Source: Pseudoalteromonas prydzensis (GTDB taxonomy: Bacteria; Pseudomonadota; Gammaproteobacteria; Enterobacterales; Alteromonadaceae). From it: a DNA stretch of 64,000 nucleotides. The stretch is taken from assembly GCF_001661495.1 (NCBI RefSeq), contig NZ_BDDT01000001.1:434001-498000 (forward strand). The letters run 5' to 3'. The notes beneath the pieces are model-generated. The model was given only the letters and a program-made list of their open reading frames with translations, was not told the origin of the DNA and made no database searches. The position numbers and the translations under genes were made by a program. Below, piece after piece: positions 7,784 to 17,783 of this stretch (its first letter is position 1; each line of letters begins with the position of its first letter).

Positions 7784-10498
7784 ATGAAGACAACAAATAA
7801 ATTCGCTTTAAAGCCCCTCAATTGCTTGATCAGCGCACTACTGTTGGGCACTACCTCTTATGCAATGGCGGCTGATGAACAAGAAAATGCAACAACTAAA
7901 GCCGAAAGTGACATTGAGTTAATTCAAGTAACCGGTTTTAGATCATCGCTAAACAAGTCTCTCGCTACTAAGCGTTTTGAAGTAAATACCACAGAGTCTA
8001 TTGCTGCCGAAGATATTGGTAAGTTTCCTGATCTGAATATTGCTGAATCATTACAGCGTATTCCTGGTGTTGCTATTTCCCGCGAAGGTGGCGAAGGACG
8101 CCAAATTACCTTGCGTGGTTTAGGTCCTGCATTTACACGTACTACTTTAAACGGTATGGAAGTGCCCGCAAGTACTGATGGCACAGATTCTGGAGGTGGT
8201 GTAAATGGGGGTCGTGCTTTTGACTTTAATATATTTGCTTCCGAATTATTTAATCGTGTTGATATTCAAAAGACGCCAACCGCGGCTACCGAAGAAGGTG
8301 GCATAGCAGGTACCGTTGATATGTATTCCGCACGGCCTTTTGATTCAACCGGTTTTCATGTTGCCGCGTCTGCGCAAGCAGGTTACAACGACCTAACAGA
8401 ACAAGTAGACCCACGCATGGTGTTTATGATCAGTAACACATTTGCTGATGATACTATTGGCGCTTTATTTTCTGTTGCCAAATCTGAACGAACCGTACGT
8501 CAAGAAGGTTTTGGTACTGTGCGCTGGACTACGCCGGTACTTGATGGTGGCGGTATATACGCAGATACTGCTAATACTGAAGTAATTGGCACACCCAACA
8601 CCGGTAATTGTGAATTTGAAGGGCAAAGCGTAGATCCAGTAAACTGTTTATATACCCCTCGCCTGCCTCGTCCTGATTTTTTTGGGAATGAACAAGACCG
8701 CTTAGGTTTTACCGGATCTTTACAATATGCCCCAAATGATGATCTCGTTCTTACCTTAGATACATTACATTCGACACTCGATAATGACCGTACCATGTAC
8801 AACTTTTTCGAGATGTTTAGAAATACATTCAGCGAAATTACCCCTGAATCAATTACAGTTGCTGATAACGGTAAACAAATCCAAGCGGCGACATTTAATG
8901 GTGTAAAATCTCGCGTAGAAAGCCGTCAACAGATTTCAAAAACAAAGTTCCAACAATATGTCCTCTCAGGCAAGTATCATTTATCTGACTACCTAACCTT
9001 AGATGCCATGGTCGGCACAGCTGAATCTGATGCCCGCTCTGAGCAATATCGTTATAACATGACTAACAACACGCCACATAGAGTGTCGATGGATTTTGGT
9101 ACCGCAAATAATACTGCCGTTATGGATTATGATTACGACACCTTAGATGCAAATTCGTTTGATTTAGCGGATGGCCGCTTACGTGCCACTGATGTATTAA
9201 GAGAAAACGATACAGCGAAGGTTGATTTGTCATATCAAATGGACATGATGAATATAAAAGGCGGTATTGCTTATAATGATAGAACTGTTAGCTATGATGA
9301 GTCCCAAATAAATGGCTTTCCTGATCAAGATTCCGCAGCTGGATTTTCTCAACTTATGCCATATGATGATTTTGGCACAGGCTACGATGGTACATTATCG
9401 CCGTTTCTAGTCGCTGATTTTGATGCCATAAACTCACAATTGTTAGTAAAAGAATGGATACCGCGCAGCGCACAGAGCTGGAAAGTTGAAGAAGAAACCA
9501 TGGCAGCGTATATCGAGACCAATTTTGAATATGAAATTTCTGATATGTTGTTACGTACCAATGCAGGTGTGCGTTATGTTAAAACTGAAACAACATCAAC
9601 AGGTTTCATTCAAACAGACCCGGTTACTATCGAAAATAGCTATGATAACGTGTTGCCAGTACTGAATTTAGCCCTTGATGCAACAGACGATGTGATTGTA
9701 AGGCTCGGTTTGTCTAAAACCATGACACGGCCAAGTTTAAGCTCGCTTAATCCCGGCAATCCTTCGTTTTCTTATTTAAATGGCACTGTGAGTGCAGGTA
9801 ACCCATTTTTAGACCCATTTACCTCTACCAATACAGACTTTGGTGTTGAATGGTATTTTGAGGAAGAGTCATTACTTGCAGCAACCGTGTTTTATAAAGA
9901 CATTGGCTCGTTTATAACCAGTGACACAGAAGAAAAGTTAGTCGATCCAGCCTACTTACCCTTTATAGATAATGATCCGCAGTATGACCCGTCTAGTGCA
10001 TTAGATCCACGCACTACCCCATACACTCATTATGTACCGGTTAATGGTGATGGTACCGTTATTAAAGGGCTTGAGCTTATTTACCAACAGCCTTTTTCGT
10101 TCTTACCTGGGTTCTTGAAAAATACCGGCCTTGTGTCTAACTATACCTATGTTTCTGCAGGAGAAATTACAGGTCTGTCTGAAAATTCATATAACTTCAC
10201 CTTGTATTATGAAGTAGAAGACTATGGCATACGTGCCTCAATGAATACTCGTGATAACTATATTACTGATTACACAGGTAATAATGGTAACGCAGAAGAG
10301 GCAACAACAGGGCCAACGCACTTCGATCTATCGGCGTTTTATAACATCAATGAGAATGTCACTATGACATTTGAAGCAATAAATCTCACAGATGAATATG
10401 AACGCCTTTATACCACAGGCGATGGTACGTTAGATTTACCGCGTGAATATAACCATACCGGCCGCCAGTTCTTCTTGGGTATCCGCTATAACCTATAA
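7784..10498 (+). CDS. TonB-dependent receptor, pectin oligomer uptake (1)
   Basis: A 904-residue outer-membrane receptor. A signal peptide ends near residue 30, a TonB-box-like stretch (IELIQVTGF) follows, then the plug domain with AEDIGKFPDLNIAESLQRIP and RGLGP motifs, and a beta-barrel ending in an aromatic C-terminus (GIRYNL). This is the subtype of carbohydrate receptors found in Alteromonadales and Caulobacter-type bacteria. It probably moves pectin oligomers into the periplasm with energy from TonB. It is a single-gene unit with its own operator pair and a strong terminator. The exact ligand is inferred from the surrounding genes. Confidence 0.88.
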   Translation: MKTTNKFALKPLNCLISALLLGTTSYAMAADEQENATTKAESDIELIQVTGFRSSLNKSLATKRFEVNTTESIAAEDIGKFPDLNIAESLQRIPGVAISREGGEGRQITLRGLGPAFTRTTLNGMEVPASTDGTDSGGGVNGGRAFDFNIFASELFNRVDIQKTPTAATEEGGIAGTVDMYSARPFDSTGFHVAASAQAGYNDLTEQVDPRMVFMISNTFADDTIGALFSVAKSERTVRQEGFGTVRWTTPVLDGGGIYADTANTEVIGTPNTGNCEFEGQSVDPVNCLYTPRLPRPDFFGNEQDRLGFTGSLQYAPNDDLVLTLDTLHSTLDNDRTMYNFFEMFRNTFSEITPESITVADNGKQIQAATFNGVKSRVESRQQISKTKFQQYVLSGKYHLSDYLTLDAMVGTAESDARSEQYRYNMTNNTPHRVSMDFGTANNTAVMDYDYDTLDANSFDLADGRLRATDVLRENDTAKVDLSYQMDMMNIKGGIAYNDRTVSYDESQINGFPDQDSAAGFSQLMPYDDFGTGYDGTLSPFLVADFDAINSQLLVKEWIPRSAQSWKVEEETMAAYIETNFEYEISDMLLRTNAGVRYVKTETTSTGFIQTDPVTIENSYDNVLPVLNLALDATDDVIVRLGLSKTMTRPSLSSLNPGNPSFSYLNGTVSAGNPFLDPFTSTNTDFGVEWYFEEESLLAATVFYKDIGSFITSDTEEKLVDPAYLPFIDNDPQYDPSSALDPRTTPYTHYVPVNGDGTVIKGLELIYQQPFSFLPGFLKNTGLVSNYTYVSAGEITGLSENSYNFTLYYEVEDYGIRASMNTRDNYITDYTGNNGNAEEATTGPTHFDLSAFYNINENVTMTFEAINLTDEYERLYTTGDGTLDLPREYNHTGRQFFLGIRYNL

Positions 10499-10530
10499 AA
10501 CTCTTTTCAATGCTAATTCCCCCTAAGGTT

Positions 10531-10569
10531 AACAGCTTAATCACTTTATTTGATTAAGCTGTTTTTTTT
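10531..10569 (+). terminator. Rho-independent terminator of TonB receptor 1
   Basis: AACAGCTTAATC at 10531-10542 pairs with GATTAAGCTGTT at 10552-10563 and is followed by a run of T. This is a textbook intrinsic terminator. Confidence 0.9.
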
Positions 10570-10612
10570 ATTTGCTAAAAAAAACAAAAAATATTTTTCT
10601 TTTAAATCCTAT

Positions 10613-10628
10613 TTGCCACCGGTGGCAA
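10613..10628. promoter_or_regulatory. pectin-regulon operator, TonB receptor 2 (distal)
   Basis: TTGCCACCGGTGGCAA, a perfect 16-bp palindrome. Its core start at 10615 is exactly 156 bp before the core of the second operator at 10771. Confidence 0.85.
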
Positions 10629-10731
10629 ATAACCTTTTAAATCAATACACTTATCTATCAAGTTGCACCAAACAATGCTTTTGGCTTAGCTGAAAATGTA
10701 AAATAAAGGTGATTAATGTTATTTTTTTAGT

Positions 10732-10760
10732 TTGACATTGACCTAGGAACACTATATTTT
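10732..10760 (+). promoter_or_regulatory. predicted sigma70 promoter of TonB receptor 2
   Basis: TTGACA at 10732-10737, then a 17-bp spacer and TATTTT at 10755-10760 (TATATT two bases earlier is an alternative). The variant operator starts about ten bases downstream, the same geometry as at receptor 1. Confidence 0.55.
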
Positions 10761-10770
10761 TTTCATTCGT

Positions 10771-10782
10771 GCCACCGGTAGC
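10771..10782. promoter_or_regulatory. pectin-regulon operator, TonB receptor 2 (proximal, variant)
   Basis: GCCACCGGTAGC carries the same single-base change in the same orientation as the site upstream of receptor 1. Confidence 0.75.
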
Positions 10783-10940
10783 AAAATAATTCATCACTAT
10801 TTTTCTACTGCTTCACTCGTTGTTTTTCCCATTATGGATTATGAGCTTAGGTACAATTAGAATCGAGAAACAAGTGCATGACAAAAACAAGATTTTCAGT
10901 CATGTTAACTGCATAACAATAAGTAGAATGTGGAACCACT

Positions 10941-13900
10941 ATGACAACCAGCACACACAATTTTAAACTCAACAAATTAATGTCCTATTTAATTCTAGGT
11001 GGTGCATTTAGCAGCGCTATCGCATACGCAGCCCCACAACAAGAAACAGGTTCAGACGACCAACTTGAAGTAATCGAAGTTAAAGGTTACCGAGGCAGTA
11101 TCAATGCTGCGTTGATGTCTAAGCGTGAAGCCGTAGGCACCCGTGAAACCATCATTGCAGAAGACATTGGTAAATTCCCTGATTTAAATGTAGCTGACTC
11201 TCTTGCACGTGTACCTGGTATCTCAATTGAAGAAGATGCCGGTGAAGGTCGTCAAATCACTATTCGTGGCTTAGGTTCTCGTTACGTTAAAACCACAATT
11301 AACGGTATGGAATCAGCTTCAGCAGGCGCAGCAACCGATGCTGCCGGTGGCTCTAATACCTCACGTGCATTTGATTTTAATGTATTCGCATCTGAACTTT
11401 TTACGCAAATTGATATTAACAAAACAGTATCCGCAGAACTTGAAGACGGTGGTATTTCTGGTAATGTTAATTTACAAACAGCCCGCCCTTTTCAATATGA
11501 TGGCTTTAAAGGCGCTTACAATGTAAATGCTCGTTACAGTGATGTTGATGAAGATGTCTCACCTCGCGCGTCGTTTATGCTTAGCAATAACTGGGATAAC
11601 AAATTTGGTATTCTTGCATCTGTTGCATACAGCGATGGTACAGTACAAAGTGAAGGCTCATCAACTGGACGTTGGACTGTAAACAACCCCAGTTTTGTTG
11701 ATGATGGTTTACCGGTTGGTCAAGGTGGTTCAAATTACCTTACTGTTGCACCAAAAACGTTATTAATGCCAAATGGTAATTACACCAACGAAAATTTAGA
11801 TGGTTTATATTTACCACGCATCCCACGTTATTCTTTGTATTCAAAACAGCAAAAACGTCTTGGTGCTACACTCGCTCTACAATACGCCCCAACGGATGAT
11901 CTTTCTTTCAACTTAGATGTGCTGCATGCAGAGCTTGATAACAACATGCAAGAGTATCACTACGAAGTATTGTTACGTGATCAAAAAGACATCGTGCCAG
12001 AAAACATTGCAATTGATGCTAATAACACCATCGTTGCCGGGGCTTTATCAAATGCAATTATCCGCTCTGAAGCCCGTAAAGATGAATCATCATCAAAATT
12101 TGATCAGGTTAGCTTTACTGGTAATTGGTTTATTAACGACCGCTTTAAAATGAACTTTTTAGTTGGTCAAGGTAAGTCAGATTTAGATATCCCGTATATG
12201 ACTACTTTTGCACTCGATAGTAATAACTCAACTGTAGCTTATAGTTTTGATAATAATATTGATCCACTTGAGCTGCTTAATAACCCTGGCGGACAAGCAA
12301 TTGGCAGTGCTGAATTGAACTCGAATATGCCCTCATTTGCATTTGCTGCAGGCCAAGCACCAGGGGCTAACTACAGTAAAGAGCAAATCGGTTCACTAAT
12401 GACTGATCCGAATAATTACACTGCTGGTTTAGTTCGTAACCGTTCACAAACTATCGAAAGTGAAAACAAAACAATTCGCATAGATTTCGCCTACGAAATA
12501 AATGATGAATACACAGTTAAATTTGGTGTAGGCCAACGAAGCTTTGAAACTGAGCAACATTATAATTTAAATAACTGGCGAGATATTAATAAAGAAACAA
12601 ACAAAACATCGGGTGAAAACGCTGAAGAACGTGTGATGTATTTAGATGATGAGTTAATTGCCGGCAGTTTGTTTAATACCACTTTAGACGGTCAAGGTGT
12701 TAGCTTTGGTAATAATGCAACAATTCCAGGTACATCAACACTTAATAGTGGTACGTGGCTGGCACCCGATTTTAATGCCATGTATAACGCATTCTCTGGT
12801 GAAGATTTTTTTCAAGCAAAAGAAGATTTCAGACGTACCTATTACATCAAAGAAGAAGTGGCTACGGCATTCGTTCAATTAGACTTTAGACAATATATAT
12901 TTGATAGCGAGTTACGCGGTAATTTTGGTGTTCGCTACGTAGATAATAAAAATACTAGCCGTATTGTAAATTTAGATCATATCTATAAAGATGGTTTCAC
13001 AGCAGGTCGTGGTGAAGGTGCTAACTATGCAGCGGGCTATGGCTGGCGTGAGTCAGTGAGTAAAGGCGATGAATGGTTACCTTCATTAAACCTTGCTTAC
13101 GATATCTCTGAAGATTTAGTCGGTCGTTTTAGCTATTCACATGCTATCACACGCCCAAAATTATCAGATTTAAGTTCGTCAATTAGTGTTAATACACCAA
13201 GTGTTGAAGATCCAAGCGCTACTATCTCTATGGGTGCGGGACCGTCGCTTCAACCTTATAAAGCTAAACAATATGATATTGGCTTAGAGTGGTATTTTGC
13301 TGAAGAATCACTGATTGCTACATCACTGTTCTTCAAAAACATTTCTGGTTTAACAAAAGAAACTAAAGATGAAGTGCTTAGCGAAGCAGAATTAGCCGCA
13401 CTTGGGATTGACCTAGGTGAAACAGATCCAAGCACGGTCACCTGGCAAGTAACACAACTTGTAAATACCGATGCTGAAGGAATGTGGGGCGCGGAATTTA
13501 TTTACCAACAACCATTTTCATTCTTACCGGAGCCATTTAACGGCCTTGGTATACAAACTAACTACACCTATATTGACTATACACGTGACATTGAAGACCC
13601 ATTCTATGGCACAGCGCTTAATTTAGTCGAAGAAGAAACATCTAAAAATACCTATAATATTACCTTGTATTATCAGGTAGAAGATTGGTCTGCTCGCTTT
13701 TCTTATAACTACCGTGGCGGTTATAACAAGCAATACTTAAATGAGTATAAAGATGAGTCAACTTTTGTTCGTGGTTATGATGCAAAAGCAAAACTTAACT
13801 TCTCAGCTCGTTATAAGTTAACAGAAAAAATGAGTCTATCATTTGAAGCCGTGAACCTAACGGATGAAAAACAAGATATGTGGAATGATATCTACACGCC

Positions 13901-13964
13901 ACGCCCTTACGAAAACCTGTCATCAGGTCGCCAGTTCTTAGTGGGTTTAAGAGGTACATTCTAA
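10941..13964 (+). CDS. TonB-dependent receptor, pectin oligomer uptake (2)
   Basis: A 1007-residue outer-membrane receptor with a signal peptide (about residues 1-30), a TonB-box-like stretch (LEVIEVKGYRGSI), a plug with AEDIGKFPDLNVADSLARVP and RGLGS motifs, and a beta-barrel with the usual C-terminal aromatic residue (GLRGTF). It belongs to the same receptor subtype as the gene before it but is clearly diverged, so the two probably take up different pectin fragments. It is a single-gene unit between two hairpins. The ligand is inferred from context. Confidence 0.88.
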   Translation: MTTSTHNFKLNKLMSYLILGGAFSSAIAYAAPQQETGSDDQLEVIEVKGYRGSINAALMSKREAVGTRETIIAEDIGKFPDLNVADSLARVPGISIEEDAGEGRQITIRGLGSRYVKTTINGMESASAGAATDAAGGSNTSRAFDFNVFASELFTQIDINKTVSAELEDGGISGNVNLQTARPFQYDGFKGAYNVNARYSDVDEDVSPRASFMLSNNWDNKFGILASVAYSDGTVQSEGSSTGRWTVNNPSFVDDGLPVGQGGSNYLTVAPKTLLMPNGNYTNENLDGLYLPRIPRYSLYSKQQKRLGATLALQYAPTDDLSFNLDVLHAELDNNMQEYHYEVLLRDQKDIVPENIAIDANNTIVAGALSNAIIRSEARKDESSSKFDQVSFTGNWFINDRFKMNFLVGQGKSDLDIPYMTTFALDSNNSTVAYSFDNNIDPLELLNNPGGQAIGSAELNSNMPSFAFAAGQAPGANYSKEQIGSLMTDPNNYTAGLVRNRSQTIESENKTIRIDFAYEINDEYTVKFGVGQRSFETEQHYNLNNWRDINKETNKTSGENAEERVMYLDDELIAGSLFNTTLDGQGVSFGNNATIPGTSTLNSGTWLAPDFNAMYNAFSGEDFFQAKEDFRRTYYIKEEVATAFVQLDFRQYIFDSELRGNFGVRYVDNKNTSRIVNLDHIYKDGFTAGRGEGANYAAGYGWRESVSKGDEWLPSLNLAYDISEDLVGRFSYSHAITRPKLSDLSSSISVNTPSVEDPSATISMGAGPSLQPYKAKQYDIGLEWYFAEESLIATSLFFKNISGLTKETKDEVLSEAELAALGIDLGETDPSTVTWQVTQLVNTDAEGMWGAEFIYQQPFSFLPEPFNGLGIQTNYTYIDYTRDIEDPFYGTALNLVEEETSKNTYNITLYYQVEDWSARFSYNYRGGYNKQYLNEYKDESTFVRGYDAKAKLNFSARYKLTEKMSLSFEAVNLTDEKQDMWNDIYTPRPYENLSSGRQFLVGLRGTF

Positions 13965-13974
13965 CTTAATAAAA

Positions 13975-14001
13975 GCACAACCTCATTTATCGAGGTTGTG
14001 C
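13975..14001 (+). terminator. hairpin after TonB receptor 2
   Basis: GCACAACCTC at 13975-13984 pairs with GAGGTTGTGC at 13992-14001, a 10-bp perfect stem followed by a pyrimidine-rich stretch. Probable terminator just after the stop at 13964. Confidence 0.7.
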
Positions 14002-14191
14002 CTTCTCTCTAATTGTCTCCCCTGCATCATCGATGGTTTTCAGTTGAGGCTGATAGGTTTGATTTTAACAAAACTTTCAGTTTGCCCCTGCTCATAAAGA
14101 TAACAACAAGAAACTGAAAATCTTGCTCACTAAATTTGCTCGACAACCATTTGAGTTAACAGTGCGCTGATAACAATAAGGTATTAGAAAC

Positions 14192-16030
14192 ATGAAAATA
14201 CTTATCAAACAATTATCCATACTTTTAGTATGCTTTTATTTAAGTGCATGCGGAGGTTCATCAGATGACTCCACTATTGTTGATCCAATAGTTACTGACC
14301 CTGTAATTACTAACCCAGTGGATCCTGAACCACCTGTCGACCCTGAACCGCCTGTTGACCCTGAACCGCCTGTTGACCCTGAACCGCCTGTTGACCCCGA
14401 GGACCCAATTGATCCAATTGCTGATATCACCATTCATATGATTGGTGACTCGACTATGACTGAGTACGACCAATCGCGTAAACCACAAGCAGGCTGGGGG
14501 GAACAGGTTCCTATGTTCGTGAGTGACAAAGCAACCGTTAGAAATTGGGCCCGTGGTGGCAGAAGTTCTCGTAGTTTTTATTACGAAGATGGTCTTTGGA
14601 ACTTAGTTAAAGAAACAATAAAAACGGGTGATTACCTAATTATTCAATTTGGTCATAATGATCAAAAATTAGGGGATGCTTATGAAGAATTTGGCACTTA
14701 TGCATACTGTAGTGATGGCAGTAGCAATGGTGAGGATTGCCTTGATAGCGAACACTCTTATTATCAATTCCTAAAAAAATATATAAAAGAAGCACGTGAC
14801 TTAGGCGCAGTGCCCATTTTAATGAGCCCTATTGTGCGTAAATATTTTAGCGGCGAAAGTATTAGAAACTCAGGACTACATAATCTTGAATCAGTAAACA
14901 CAGGAGAGCTTTTTGCCCGTGGTAACTACCCTGCGGCGATGAAGGAAGTCGCGGTATTATTAGACGTTCCTATGGTTGATTTAACCGCGCAAACAAAGGC
15001 AATAGTTGAAAAGTACGGTGATCAAGCCGCGACTGAATCACTCTACATTTCAGCAGACAGCACTCACCCTCAAGTACTTTTCGCTACTTTAATAGCAAAA
15101 GCTGCTATGAAAAGTTTGCAACAGCAAGAGGTCTTATCTGATTATATTATTGAGGCGACTTCTTTTATTTCTAGTCCTGAAACACTGCAATGGAACGATC
15201 GTTATATTGGCGTCGCTAATGTGAAAACATTAACGTTATCTGCATTTGATTTAAGCCCTAACACGGGTAATTTAGTGGCAACCGCACCTGATGGATTTTT
15301 ATTAAGTGATGCTCCCGATTCAACTAACTGGACAACAGTATTAACCATTCCTTATGAAAATGGTGCATTCACTGAAAAAATGTATGTTCAGTTCACTCCT
15401 TATTCTGAAAAATCTTTCAATGATAGTATTAGCTTTTTTGCGGGTGGAGTTGATTTAGGCACGGTGAATGTTTCTGGTAACGGTGTTGCTGTTGGTAATG
15501 GTCTCCCCGCCTATAGCCGTTGGTTTACTGAAGGGGGCGCATTAGCAGCAATAACTGATGGTCCAATTACCGCACAAGACGCAAACGTTATGGGTTTAGA
15601 TACAGGGTCAGTTAAAACATTTGCTGTTAACGAACAAGATACAGGAGTAGCAAGATTTAGGGTTTATGGTCCTGAGTTGGTCTCTAAAAATGCTGATAAG
15701 TATCTAGAGTTTTCACTCACTGCCGCAACTCAAACATTTTCTATCGATACTATTTCGGCATGGATGACTAGCAGCGGGGGTTCTACGGTACAAGCTGATA
15801 TACAATACTCATTTAATAGCGACTTTAGTAACCCTGTATCATTAAATGAGGATCCTATTTCGTTCTCAAAAGACACTATGTTACTCACTGAATATAACGT
15901 CACTATACAAGTACTTGCTGAAAACAAACTGTATATACGGATTTATCCATACAATGCCGCTGGTGCAGATACGACCGGTAAATACCTAGCAGTATACGAT
16001 GTAAAAGTATCCGGACTTTCTGGTGATTAA
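14192..16030 (+). CDS. rhamnogalacturonan acetylesterase, multidomain lipoprotein
   Basis: A 612-residue lipoprotein. The signal peptide ends in a lipobox (LSACGG), followed by a Pro/Asp/Glu-rich linker made of six-residue repeats (PVDPEP) at about residues 44-73. The SGNH catalytic domain follows: GDSTMT with Ser87, an FGHNDQ block near 152-158 and the Asp-His pair of DSTHPQ near 289-292. Residues 310-612 look like two beta-sandwich domains of unknown type, possibly for sugar binding. It removes acetyl groups from pectin at the cell surface or periplasm. It is probably cotranscribed with nothing else; no pectin operator was found directly upstream, and a strong hairpin follows. Confidence 0.85.
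   Translation: MKILIKQLSILLVCFYLSACGGSSDDSTIVDPIVTDPVITNPVDPEPPVDPEPPVDPEPPVDPEPPVDPEDPIDPIADITIHMIGDSTMTEYDQSRKPQAGWGEQVPMFVSDKATVRNWARGGRSSRSFYYEDGLWNLVKETIKTGDYLIIQFGHNDQKLGDAYEEFGTYAYCSDGSSNGEDCLDSEHSYYQFLKKYIKEARDLGAVPILMSPIVRKYFSGESIRNSGLHNLESVNTGELFARGNYPAAMKEVAVLLDVPMVDLTAQTKAIVEKYGDQAATESLYISADSTHPQVLFATLIAKAAMKSLQQQEVLSDYIIEATSFISSPETLQWNDRYIGVANVKTLTLSAFDLSPNTGNLVATAPDGFLLSDAPDSTNWTTVLTIPYENGAFTEKMYVQFTPYSEKSFNDSISFFAGGVDLGTVNVSGNGVAVGNGLPAYSRWFTEGGALAAITDGPITAQDANVMGLDTGSVKTFAVNEQDTGVARFRVYGPELVSKNADKYLEFSLTAATQTFSIDTISAWMTSSGGSTVQADIQYSFNSDFSNPVSLNEDPISFSKDTMLLTEYNVTIQVLAENKLYIRIYPYNAAGADTTGKYLAVYDVKVSGLSGD
14320..14400 (+). repeat. 18-bp tandem repeat encoding a Pro/Asp/Glu linker
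   Basis: About four and a half near-identical copies of an 18-bp unit (CCTGTTGACCCTGAACCG) encode the repeated PVDPEP linker of the acetylesterase lipoprotein. Copy number could vary by slippage. Confidence 0.85.
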
Positions 16031-16082
16031 GTTAATAAAACTGACCACTGCGACGGCATTTAATAGAAATTAATTCAATAAT

Positions 16083-16117
16083 AAGCTCATTAACTTCACC
16101 ATAAAGTTAATGAGCTT
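16083..16117 (+). terminator. 14-bp perfect hairpin after the acetylesterase
   Basis: AAGCTCATTAACTT at 16083-16096 pairs perfectly with AAGTTAATGAGCTT at 16104-16117. No long T run follows, but it is the only structure between the acetylesterase and GH28 genes. Confidence 0.65.
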
Positions 16118-16230
16118 GAAGTAATCAATCCTATATCCTCTTATTTAATTCGCTTACCTGCGTTTTGCTAAGTATATTTTATAAAATAATAAACTTAACA
16201 TTATTTTAAAGTTAGTAATAAAACCCCGTT

Positions 16231-16242
16231 GCCACCGGTGGC
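16231..16242. promoter_or_regulatory. pectin-regulon operator, GH28-eda unit
   Basis: GCCACCGGTGGC, a perfect palindrome flanked by TT and AA, 56 bp before the GH28 start. A TAATAA -10 candidate ends ten bases upstream. Confidence 0.85.
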
Positions 16243-16297
16243 AAAAACTGCTAATGTTAGATTATAATAATTCCAATTTACAGCAGCAGGATACAAG

Positions 16298-17770
16298 ATG
16301 AATAATCAACGACGCTATTTTCTCAAAGCATTAGCTTCTAGCACTTTGGTAACAGCAACTTTAATGGGCTGTCAGTCAGCACCTTTACTCAATGTTTTTG
16401 AAGCGCCAATTAGCGCAGATGATTGGCAAATGGCTGAACAAATAAAAGCCAACATTGTGGTCCCGACCTTCCCTGCTAAGCAATTTAATATTAAAGACTT
16501 TGGCGCTAAAGAAAATGGACAATATGATTGTACGCAAGCAATTAAAGGCGCCATTGAAGCCTGCCACGCACAAGGAGGTGGTCAGGTCTACATTCCAAAT
16601 GGTACCTACTTGACCGGTGCCATTCATTTACTTTCTAACGTAAATTTACACTTGGCTGATAATGCAATATTAAGTTTCAGTACTGAGCCTACTCATTACT
16701 TACCCGAAGTATTTACTCGCTGGGAAGGCTTAGAAATGATGGGATACTCACCACTGATTTATGCTTATGAGCAAGAAAACATTGCCATCACAGGTAAAGG
16801 AACACTACAAGGTAATGGCGATAACCAAACATGGTGGCCTTGGAAGGGGCCACACAAAGAAGGCCATTGGGATTTAATTAAAGATAGCCAAGGTAAAGTA
16901 TTGCACCAGCGTGAAGCACGTGATCAGTTGATGGTTGATGCCGAAGCTGGTGTGCCGGTAAGCGAACGTATATACAGTACCGGCGCCTATTTACGCCCCC
17001 CTTTTATTCAACCGTATAAATGTAAAAATATTTTAATCCAAGGTGTAACAATTAAAAACTCGCCATTTTGGTTAGTGAATCCGGTTTTATGCCAAAGTGT
17101 TACGGTTGATAAGGTTAATTTTTCAAGCCACGGGCCAAACTCTGATGGTTGTGACCCTGAGAGCTGCGATCATGTACATATTAAAAACTGTGTATTTGAT
17201 ACCGGTGATGACTGTATCGCAATTAAATCAGGGCGAAATGCAGACGGAAGACGTGTCGGTATCCCTTCACAAAACATTGTTATTGAAAACTGCCATATGA
17301 AAGAAGGCCACGGTGGAGTTGTTATTGGTAGCGAAATATCAGGTGGTGTAAACAATGTCTTTGTGCAAAATTGCACTATGGACAGCCCGCATCTAGAGCG
17401 CGCTATTCGTATCAAAACTAACTCAGTACGTGGCGGTTTGATCGAGCATATCCGCATTCGTAATGTTGACGTTGGTACCGTTAAAAACGCTGTTGTGATC
17501 AACTTCTATTATGAAGAAGGCGATGCGGGACAATTCGATCCGACAGTTCGTGATATTCAAATTGAAAATTTACATTGTAAAAATGTGCTTAGTAAAGCGT
17601 TTTATCTTAATGGCTTTGAACGCGCACCAATTAACGATATTCATTTTAAAAACTGCCATTTTGACCAAGTAGGCAGTCAGTCAATCGTAGCTCATGTAAA
17701 TAATATGAGTTTAGATAATGTCACTTTAAACAAGCAGCCACTGACATTGGCGCAATTACAGCAATCATGA
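16298..17770 (+). CDS. glycoside hydrolase family 28 (polygalacturonase type)
   Basis: A 490-residue GH28 right-handed beta-helix enzyme that hydrolyses galacturonic acid linkages in pectin. The N-terminus has a twin-arginine-like motif (NQRRYFLK) and a lipobox (LMGC), so it may be a Tat-exported lipoprotein. Catalytic motifs are all seen: NSDG near residue 280, the Asp pair in DTGDDC near 303-305, GHGG near 338 and RIKT near 371. The closest functional types are exo-acting polygalacturonases, but this is not certain from sequence. It begins a unit with eda 13 bp downstream. Confidence 0.92.
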   Translation: MNNQRRYFLKALASSTLVTATLMGCQSAPLLNVFEAPISADDWQMAEQIKANIVVPTFPAKQFNIKDFGAKENGQYDCTQAIKGAIEACHAQGGGQVYIPNGTYLTGAIHLLSNVNLHLADNAILSFSTEPTHYLPEVFTRWEGLEMMGYSPLIYAYEQENIAITGKGTLQGNGDNQTWWPWKGPHKEGHWDLIKDSQGKVLHQREARDQLMVDAEAGVPVSERIYSTGAYLRPPFIQPYKCKNILIQGVTIKNSPFWLVNPVLCQSVTVDKVNFSSHGPNSDGCDPESCDHVHIKNCVFDTGDDCIAIKSGRNADGRRVGIPSQNIVIENCHMKEGHGGVVIGSEISGGVNNVFVQNCTMDSPHLERAIRIKTNSVRGGLIEHIRIRNVDVGTVKNAVVINFYYEEGDAGQFDPTVRDIQIENLHCKNVLSKAFYLNGFERAPINDIHFKNCHFDQVGSQSIVAHVNNMSLDNVTLNKQPLTLAQLQQS

Positions 17771-17783
17771 TAGGAACCGATGT

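Larger units (their letters stand above)
10570..10940 (+). promoter_or_regulatory. control region of TonB receptor 2
   Basis: No gene is seen here. The stretch holds a perfect operator at 10613-10628, a predicted promoter at 10732-10760, a variant operator at 10771-10782 and an AT-rich leader of about 160 bp. The order and spacing copy those in front of TonB receptor 1. Confidence 0.6.

Noticed and set aside
14320..14400. Short regular repeats considered as a CRISPR array
   Set aside because: Unit is 18 bp without spacers, in frame inside a lipoprotein linker, and there are no cas genes.
14236..14488. Antisense reading frames across the Pro/Asp/Glu linker of the acetylesterase
   Set aside because: Made by the 18-bp repeat read backwards; low-complexity Gly/Ser or Arg-rich products, no start signals, and the plus-strand gene is clear.
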